In this document: piece by piece, positions 5,882 to 10,120 of the stretch
How positions within the stretch are numbered: position 1 is the stretch's first letter
Layout: every line of letters starts with the position of its first letter
Source: Acidimicrobiia bacterium
Lineage (GTDB): Bacteria > Actinomycetota > Acidimicrobiia > Spongiisociales > UBA5794
NCBI GenBank assembly: GCA_030618675.1
Contig: JAUXCV010000042.1
Coordinates: 1-10,120, forward strand
Length of the DNA: 10,120 bases
Reading direction: 5' to 3'
Program-made: the position numbers and the translations under genes
Notes under the pieces: generated by a model
What the model saw: only the letters and a program-made list of their open reading frames with translations
Told to the model about the DNA's origin: nothing
Databases searched by the model: none

Positions 5882-6529
5882 TCATCGCTCGAGCTGTGCG
5901 GCGACGCTCACCGCCGTCATGAGTGTGTCGGTGACGGGCACCCCGGCGTCCTCCAGATGGGAGCGATGATGCGATCCTCCGTCGTAGAGGACGCAGGCGG
6001 TCCCGACGACGCCAGCCGCGGCGGCATCGTCGAGAGAGTCACCGATCATGACCACGGAGGCCGCATCGACATCGAGTTCCGAGAGGTGCAGGAGCAAGTG
6101 TGCCGCCTTCTCGCCCCCGGCATCGTCGCGGTTCCCCTGAATCAAGGTCATCCGCTCGGTCAGGCCACGACGCTCAACGCAGGCCGTCAGGTCCTTCTCC
6201 CACCACATAGACAGGATCGACTGGCTCCATCCGCGAGCTTCCACAGCATCGATCGCATCGATCGCATCGGCAGCAAGAGGAACGCGATCCAGCGATTCGC
6301 CGTACCGCTCATGGAACACCCGGTCGAGCGTGGACCACTCACGGTCCGAGATGGGCCGCTCGAGGAGTCGAACGTAGAACTGATCGACCGGTCGGGTGAA
6401 GTGCTCGCGGTAGTCATCCTCGTCGATCAGTGCTTCACCGATGGCGGCGAGCGCGACATTGACCGACTCGACGACGATCGGCAGGTCGTCGACAAGCGTG
6501 CCGTTCCAGTCCCAAACCACGTGGATCAC
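5882..6529 (-). CDS. HAD superfamily hydrolase (phosphoglycolate phosphatase-like)
   Basis: A 215-residue haloacid dehalogenase-type hydrolase. Motif I is VVWDWNGTLVDD, with nucleophile Asp7 and Asn9 where most HAD phosphatases have the acid/base Asp. An alpha-helical cap (about 15-85) follows, then motif II SILSMW (Ser104 or Ser107), motif III Lys141 (GGEKAAHLL) and motif IV GDSLDD (163-168). The WDWNGT variant does occur in a recognised HAD subgroup, so the Asn need not mean inactivity, but the substrate cannot be assigned. The start is GTG 6529; with no Shine-Dalgarno and a -10 (TAATCT) 8 nt upstream, it looks leaderless. It diverges from the LOG-family gene across 26 bp. It lies upstream of asnA in the same direction, but the gap of about 130 bp and the asnA ribosome binding site suggest separate expression. 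Confidence 0.85.
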   Translation of the reverse strand: MIHVVWDWNGTLVDDLPIVVESVNVALAAIGEALIDEDDYREHFTRPVDQFYVRLLERPISDREWSTLDRVFHERYGESLDRVPLAADAIDAIDAVEARGWSQSILSMWWEKDLTACVERRGLTERMTLIQGNRDDAGGEKAAHLLLHLSELDVDAASVVMIGDSLDDAAAAGVVGTACVLYDGGSHHRSHLEDAGVPVTDTLMTAVSVAAQLER

Positions 6530-6537
6530 GGTGCCGT

Positions 6538-6547
6538 AGATTAGGTT
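6538..6547. promoter_or_regulatory. Back-to-back -10 elements of divergent leaderless promoters
   Basis: On the minus strand TAATCT (6543-6538) ends 8 nt before GTG 6529 (HAD gene). On the plus strand TAGGTT (6542-6547) ends 8 nt before ATG 6556 (LOG gene). The two hexamers overlap by two bases within a 26-bp intergenic gap, so each -35 region must lie at or inside the other gene's 5' end. TAGATT (6537-6542) is an alternative plus-strand -10. Confidence 0.55.
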
Positions 6548-6555
6548 GACGCCCG

Positions 6556-7602
6556 ATGAGAGCGTACGACATGGGCGATGAGGAGTTGGACGAGGCTGTG
6601 AACGCCCTCGTGGAGAGTGCTGTGACTCGCCGTGGCGGCGACAACACCGATCTCGTCCGGGAACTGATCGTGACCTCGCTGAAGATGCTCCACGACGACA
6701 CCGAGCGCGGCGACGTGAAACTCATGAACAACACGCTCAAGGAGATGCGCTACTCGTTCCTCGTCTTCCGGCGATACCGGGACGTGCCCAAGGTCACGAT
6801 GTACGGATCGGCCCGGCTGGAATCCCATAATCCGAACTACGAACTCGCCGCCGAATTCGCCCGCCGCATGGTCGACCGGCACCGGTGGATGGTCGTCACC
6901 GGGGCAGGGCCGGGGATCATGGAGGCCGGCAACCGGGGTGCTGGCAGCGACTACTCGTTCGGCGTCAACGTGCGACTCCCGTTCGAAGACGGTGCGAACC
7001 CATGGGTCCACGAGAGCCGTCTTATCAACTACAAGTACTTCTTCACCCGCAAGCTCACCTTCGTCAAGGAGTCAGATGCCTTCGTTCTCTTCCCCGGCGG
7101 GTTCGGCACTCTCGACGAGGCGTTCGAACTCCTGACCTTGATCCAGACCGGCAAGTCCGACCTGCACCCGGTCGTCATGATGGAGGCGCCGGGCACCGGT
7201 TACTGGGATCCGTGGGTCCATCTGGTCGACACGCTCGTCGATCAAGGACTCATCTCGCCCGACGACCTAAACCTGTTCACCGTGACCAGCGATCTCGACG
7301 AAGCGATCGACGAGATCAGATCGTTCTACACGGTGTACCACTCGCAGCGCTACGTCGACGGTGACCTCATCCTGCGGCTCAAGACCGAACCGAGCGATGC
7401 CCTCGTCGAAGAGATCAACGAGTTGTTCGCTGACATCGTCCGGACCGGACACATCGTGAAGATCGGCGCCACGCAAGCCGAGATCGCCACCGATGATCAG
7501 ATCGCTCTTCCGAGGCTGCGGTTCCGGTTCGACCGGCGGCATTTCGGGCGCCTTCGCTGCCTGATCGACCATCTCAACGGGATGGATCGTCCGGCTCGGT
7601 AG
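6556..7602 (+). CDS. LOG family protein (Rossmann-fold nucleotide-binding)
   Basis: A 348-residue protein of the LOG/TIGR00730-like family, formerly annotated as lysine decarboxylase. The core has VTMYGSAR (80-87), VVTGAGPGIMEAGNRGA (113-129), RKLTFVKESDAFVLFPGGFGT starting at 165, and the hallmark PGGFGTLDE (180-188). The best-studied LOG proteins are cytokinin riboside 5'-monophosphate phosphoribohydrolases that bind AMP-type nucleotides at this motif. This one is much longer than plant-type LOGs (about 190-220), with an N-terminal helical extension (1-75) and a C-terminal extension (about 260-348), so its substrate is unknown. ATG 6556 is chosen because a -10 box lies 8 nt upstream; ATG 6571 is an alternative. 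The next gene starts 38 bp later with its own -10. Confidence 0.88.
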   Translation: MRAYDMGDEELDEAVNALVESAVTRRGGDNTDLVRELIVTSLKMLHDDTERGDVKLMNNTLKEMRYSFLVFRRYRDVPKVTMYGSARLESHNPNYELAAEFARRMVDRHRWMVVTGAGPGIMEAGNRGAGSDYSFGVNVRLPFEDGANPWVHESRLINYKYFFTRKLTFVKESDAFVLFPGGFGTLDEAFELLTLIQTGKSDLHPVVMMEAPGTGYWDPWVHLVDTLVDQGLISPDDLNLFTVTSDLDEAIDEIRSFYTVYHSQRYVDGDLILRLKTEPSDALVEEINELFADIVRTGHIVKIGATQAEIATDDQIALPRLRFRFDRRHFGRLRCLIDHLNGMDRPAR

Positions 7603-7626
7603 CAACCGGAGTAACCGCAGCGACTG

Positions 7627-7632
7627 TAGAAT
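7627..7632 (+). promoter_or_regulatory. -10 element for leaderless TIGR03084-like gene
   Basis: TAGAAT, preceded by TG, ends 8 nt before ATG 7641. The intervening CTCTCTCT has no Shine-Dalgarno, so a leaderless transcript is likely. It lies between the LOG gene stop and this gene, suggesting an independent promoter. Confidence 0.55.
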
Positions 7633-7640
7633 CTCTCTCT

Positions 7641-8423
7641 ATGAGAGAAATCCTTTCGGACCTCGTCGCGGAAGAACAGCAACTGGACCAATTCCTCCAG
7701 AGCCTGTCGACGCGCCAATGGAAGTGGCCTACGGCGACCGCCGATTGGACCATTCAGGATCAGGTGAGTCATCTCGCATACGTGGAGAGATTCGCCGCCG
7801 AGGTGATCGCCGAAGGTCCGAAGCGGATCAAGGCGGAGAAGATCACGGACCTCGATGAGTGGTACGCCAGGGGCCCCGCAGAGGGACTCGATCAACGTCA
7901 CCAGGAAGTCATCGAGTGGTGGCGCCACGGACGCGCAGACGTCGTCGACGCTCTTTCCCGCATGCTCGCGACGGACCGTATCCCGTGGATCTACGGCGAT
8001 ATGAGCGCCAAGACCTTCGCAACGATGCGCCTCATGAAGACCTGGGCACACGGACTCGATATCAAAGGCGCGGTCCTCGATCGGATCACGCCGCTCCCTG
8101 AGGAAGAACTCGAAGAGGATGAGGAGGACCCGTTGGCCGACACACCGCGGCTCCGCCACATCGCCTGGCTCGGACACAAGATGCTCCCCGTCTCGTTCGA
8201 AGAGACCGGCGAGACGTTCCCCAAACAGGGGATCCGCGTCGAAGTCATGGGGCCGAAGTACTCGGCGTGGCGCTTCGGATCTGAGGACACCGACCAGGTC
8301 ATCCGCGGGATGGCGGGCGATTGGTGCCGGATCATCGTGCAGCGTCAGGACGCTTCCCAGACCGGGATGAAGGCTGTCGGCGAATCGGCCGAACGCGGCC
8401 TCGAGATCGCCAGGGTTTTCTAA
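7641..8423 (+). CDS. TIGR03084-like, DinB/mycothiol-type maleylpyruvate isomerase family protein
   Basis: A 260-residue protein. The N-terminal part (about 1-140) is a four-helix bundle of the mycothiol-dependent maleylpyruvate isomerase/DinB type, with DWTIQDQVSHLAYVERFAA around His44 and LMKTWAHGLDI at 131-141. The C-terminal part (about 168-260), with RLRHIAWLG, AWRFGSEDTDQVIRGMAGDW and an end at RVF, matches TIGR03084 proteins of actinobacteria. The metal site of this fold uses His, Glu and His spaced E-xxx-H; here Glu is replaced by Lys133 (AAG 8037-8039) while His44 and His137 remain. An acidic run (EEELEEDEED, about 154-163) bridges the two parts. Family members are thought to be metal-binding thiol-dependent enzymes, but no reaction is established. 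The stop is 3 nt before the BtpA-family start, implying one operon. Confidence 0.8.
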   Translation: MREILSDLVAEEQQLDQFLQSLSTRQWKWPTATADWTIQDQVSHLAYVERFAAEVIAEGPKRIKAEKITDLDEWYARGPAEGLDQRHQEVIEWWRHGRADVVDALSRMLATDRIPWIYGDMSAKTFATMRLMKTWAHGLDIKGAVLDRITPLPEEELEEDEEDPLADTPRLRHIAWLGHKMLPVSFEETGETFPKQGIRVEVMGPKYSAWRFGSEDTDQVIRGMAGDWCRIIVQRQDASQTGMKAVGESAERGLEIARVF

Positions 8424-8426
8424 GCA

Positions 8427-9194
8427 GTGCCTCTCCCCCGCCTCGTCGGCATGGTCCACCTCGAGCCCCTCCCGGGCGCTCCGGGCTACGGCGGTTCGAT
8501 GGATGCCATCCTCGACCGCGCCCGCGTCGATGCGCAGGCGATCAAAGCCGCGGGATTCGACGGGATCATGGTCGAGAACTTCGGCGATGCGCCGTTCTTC
8601 TCAGACGATGCCCCGAAGGTGACGATCGCAGCCTTGACTCGCGCCGTGGCCGAGGTCGCGGCCGTCGGGATTCCCACGGGCGTCAACGTGTTGCGAAACG
8701 ACGGCCTCGGTGCACTGGCGGTCGCAGCGGCAACCGGGGCACAGTTCGTCCGGATCAACGTCCTGTCGGGCATCATGTACACGGACCAGGGTCCGATCGT
8801 GGGCGCTGCAGCCCTGGTAGCCCGGGCGAGACGAGAGCTATGTCCCGACACGGCGATCATGGCCGACGTGTTCGTGAAGCACGCGACGCCTCCCGCCGGG
8901 TTGACACTCATCGACGCGACCAACGACCTCGTCGAGCGAGCCGGAGCAGACGCCGTGATCGTGTCGGGCGCCGGCACCGGTGCGGCGACGAGTCTCGACG
9001 ATCTCAGAACCGTGGCCGACCGATCCCACCTCCCGGTCTTCGTCGGATCCGGCGCCACCGCCTCGACGATCCGGGCCATCCTCGCCATCGGCGATGGTGC
9101 GATCGTCGGATCAGACACGAAAATCGACGGCATCGCCACGAACCCGGTCGACCTCGAACGGGCCGCAGCAGTCGTTCGGGCTGCCTCGCAGTAG
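8427..9194 (+). CDS. BtpA/SgcQ family TIM-barrel protein
   Basis: A 255-residue protein starting at GTG 8427, 3 nt after the preceding stop, so translation is probably coupled. The N-terminus LVGMVHLEPLPGAPGYGG is the BtpA-family signature. The barrel continues through AAGFDGIMVENFGDAPF, IPTGVNVLRND, AQFVRINVLSG, IMADVFVKHA, GADAVIVSGAGTG and LPVFVGSGAT to GAIVGSDTKIDG, which resembles a phosphate-binding loop at the barrel end. The length is typical. In cyanobacteria BtpA is needed for stable photosystem I; outside phototrophs the family (SgcQ-like) has no proven role, and the fold suggests a phosphorylated sugar or nucleotide ligand. Pairing with a TIGR03084-like gene suggests a shared process, which is inference. 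Confidence 0.88.
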   Translation: MPLPRLVGMVHLEPLPGAPGYGGSMDAILDRARVDAQAIKAAGFDGIMVENFGDAPFFSDDAPKVTIAALTRAVAEVAAVGIPTGVNVLRNDGLGALAVAAATGAQFVRINVLSGIMYTDQGPIVGAAALVARARRELCPDTAIMADVFVKHATPPAGLTLIDATNDLVERAGADAVIVSGAGTGAATSLDDLRTVADRSHLPVFVGSGATASTIRAILAIGDGAIVGSDTKIDGIATNPVDLERAAAVVRAASQ

Positions 9195-9299
9195 TTCGCC
9201 GGCTGCCGGAAGCCACGCAGATCGACGTCGACGGAACCGGACGATCAACTCGACGAACACACCGCTTCCGCGGACCGGCACACATCCCGAGGTCGGTCG

Positions 9300-9359
9300 C
9301 CGGCAAGCACATGCGAGAGGCTCCCGCACTGCTTGCGGGAGCCTCTCGACAGTTGCCGG
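9300..9359. terminator. Bidirectional terminator hairpin
   Basis: CGAGAGGCTCCCGCA (9314-9328) and TGCGGGAGCCTCTCG (9334-9348) form a perfect 15-bp stem with a 5-nt loop. An outer pair, CCGGCAA (9300-9306) and TTGCCGG (9353-9359), brackets it. It lies between the convergent ends of the BtpA-family gene (9194) and the secreted protein gene (9377). No U-tract is present on either strand, which is common for actinobacterial terminators. Confidence 0.75.
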
Positions 9360-9376
9360 AATGTCTGTCTACTGGT

Positions 9377-9850
9377 CTAGGGAAGGGGTTCGATCGTCGG
9401 GCCACCGATACACCGAGAGCTGAGAATGTCGACCTGCGGGACTCCATTCTTCAGAATGAATACGCTATGCATGTGCATCTTGTCGCCGGTCTCGGGATTA
9501 TTCCACATGTCGCTGAATACGCTCACAACGAGTTCTGGATCTGTTGGATCACCTTTGATCGTGAGATGATCCGGACTGCCCGACAGTACGTATCCTGAAC
9601 CCGTAGTGCCATACCCCTTGACGTTGGCAATCAGGTTGTTCCTGTGACCCTGGTGTTCACGGACCACCAGCAGCACGTCGATGTACCCCATATCCAGGCC
9701 CGTGCACGGGTCGTTCAGAGGAAGAGGAGAGCTTTCCCCTTCGAAGAGGTATCTCACCTCAAACTCGGCGGGTTTGTCCGCAGCAGCCGGAGCCGCCACC
9801 AATCCAATCAGTATCGCAACAGTTGCAAGAAGCATCAGCGATCGCCGCAT
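9377..9850 (-). CDS. Predicted secreted protein of unknown function
   Basis: A 157-residue protein with a clear Sec signal peptide: a basic start MRRS, a hydrophobic core LMLLATVAILIGLVAA, and an Ala-x-Ala-type cleavage region (APAAADKPAEF, cutting at about residue 24). The mature part (about 130 residues) looks beta-rich, with FEVRYLFEG, IDVLLVVREHQGHRNNLIANVKGYGT, DHLTIKGDPTDPELVVSVFSD and HMHSVFILKNG. Two cysteines, in NDPCTGLD and SSRCIGG, could form a disulfide outside the cell. I do not recognise the family. The frame is open up to 9901, but ATG 9850 gives the proper signal peptide and has GGGGGAG 4 nt upstream. No lipobox Cys or LPXTG anchor is present, so it is probably exported and free. 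Confidence 0.75.
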   Translation of the reverse strand: MRRSLMLLATVAILIGLVAAPAAADKPAEFEVRYLFEGESSPLPLNDPCTGLDMGYIDVLLVVREHQGHRNNLIANVKGYGTTGSGYVLSGSPDHLTIKGDPTDPELVVSVFSDMWNNPETGDKMHMHSVFILKNGVPQVDILSSRCIGGPTIEPLP

Positions 9851-9865
9851 GAGGCTCCCCCTTTC

Positions 9866-9882
9866 TGCCCCCTTTAGGGGCA
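9866..9882 (-). promoter_or_regulatory. 5' leader hairpin of the secreted protein gene
   Basis: TGCCCC (9866-9871) and GGGGCA (9877-9882) make a 6-bp stem with a 5-nt loop just upstream of the G-rich ribosome binding site (9855-9861). It could affect ribosome access; no known riboregulator class is recognised. Confidence 0.4.
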
Positions 9883-9977
9883 TATCCCTAACGGCGATCA
9901 TTCAGGCACGCTCAGCGGCCCAAGAGGAACCTGTGGCCGGAGTTCGACGATGAACGATATAGCCAATGACGAAACGG

Positions 9978-10006
9978 ACTATACACCGCGCGAAACGAAG
10001 CAACAA
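9978..10006 (-). promoter_or_regulatory. Sigma-70-type promoter upstream of the secreted protein gene
   Basis: On the minus strand, TTGTTG (10006-10001) and TATAGT (9983-9978) are separated by exactly 17 bp. Transcription would begin near 9971, giving a leader of about 120 nt before ATG 9850. It is the best canonical -35/-10 pair in the window. Confidence 0.55.
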
Positions 10007-10020
10007 ACCGGACCGTGAGA

Positions 10021-10120
10021 CGCCCCGTATCCGGCGACCATAGCCATCACTCCCGCTCTCACTCCCCCACTTCTGTGGACCATAGGAAGACGCATCCGCC
10101 ACTATCGAAGTGAGCGGCCC
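10021..10120. other. Right edge without a recognised gene
   Basis: No credible coding frame, RNA gene or strong repeat is seen in these last 100 bases. The minus-strand open frame at 9902-10102 lacks a plausible start context or recognisable content. Confidence 0.4.

Noticed and set aside
8321..9598. A 425-residue plus-strand frame across the BtpA-family gene and beyond
   Set aside because: It is an Arg/Pro-rich shadow of the BtpA-family gene in another frame and then runs through the terminator hairpin.
9950..10018. A 22-codon plus-strand frame with GGAG 7 nt upstream of its ATG
   Set aside because: Too short, not hydrophobic, no recognisable motif, and it overlaps the opposite-strand promoter region; chance is the simpler explanation.

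Overview
The window is GC-rich DNA read as a chromosomal segment of an actinobacterium. Three things point there: a DinB/mycothiol-type (TIGR03084-like) protein, TAnnnT -10 boxes placed about 8 nt before start codons with no Shine-Dalgarno (leaderless genes), and pervasive G/C third codon positions. A lineage such as Acidimicrobiia is plausible, but this is inference. Nothing indicates a plasmid or phage. Most of the window is ordinary housekeeping or accessory gene content, with one repeat-dense island and one small toxin-antitoxin module.

Layout, left to right. Positions 1-480 hold the end of a YajQ-family gene missing only its first codons. Positions 721-1362 encode an internally duplicated DUF4389 membrane protein with a strong ribosome binding site. 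Positions 1505-1873 hold a small 2TM-like membrane protein gene broken by an in-frame amber codon and probably by an N-terminal frameshift. Positions 1987-3183 encode an L-fucose/L-arabinose isomerase-like protein transcribed without a leader. On the minus strand, 3251-3891 is a Phd/YefM antitoxin plus PIN toxin (VapC) pair with ATGA overlap and a 15-bp operator palindrome over its promoter. Positions 3910-4618 contain no credible gene but several GC-rich hairpins, including a pair of related ~50-bp repeats. Minus-strand asnA (4619-5749) and a HAD hydrolase (5882-6529) follow.

The HAD gene diverges from a LOG-family gene (6556-7602) across only 26 bp, which must hold both promoters. Next on the plus strand come a TIGR03084-like protein (7641-8423) and, 3 nt downstream, a BtpA-family TIM-barrel protein (8427-9194), apparently one operon. 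A long perfect hairpin (9314-9348) separates it from a convergent secreted protein gene (9377-9850, minus), which has a recognisable sigma-70-type promoter at about 9978-10006.

The most useful second looks are the broken 2TM gene, the back-to-back leaderless promoters at 6538-6547, the constant 8-nt spacing between -10 box and start codon in several genes, the hairpin island, and the Glu-to-Lys change at a predicted metal ligand of the TIGR03084-like protein. I do not see a convincing new multi-gene system.
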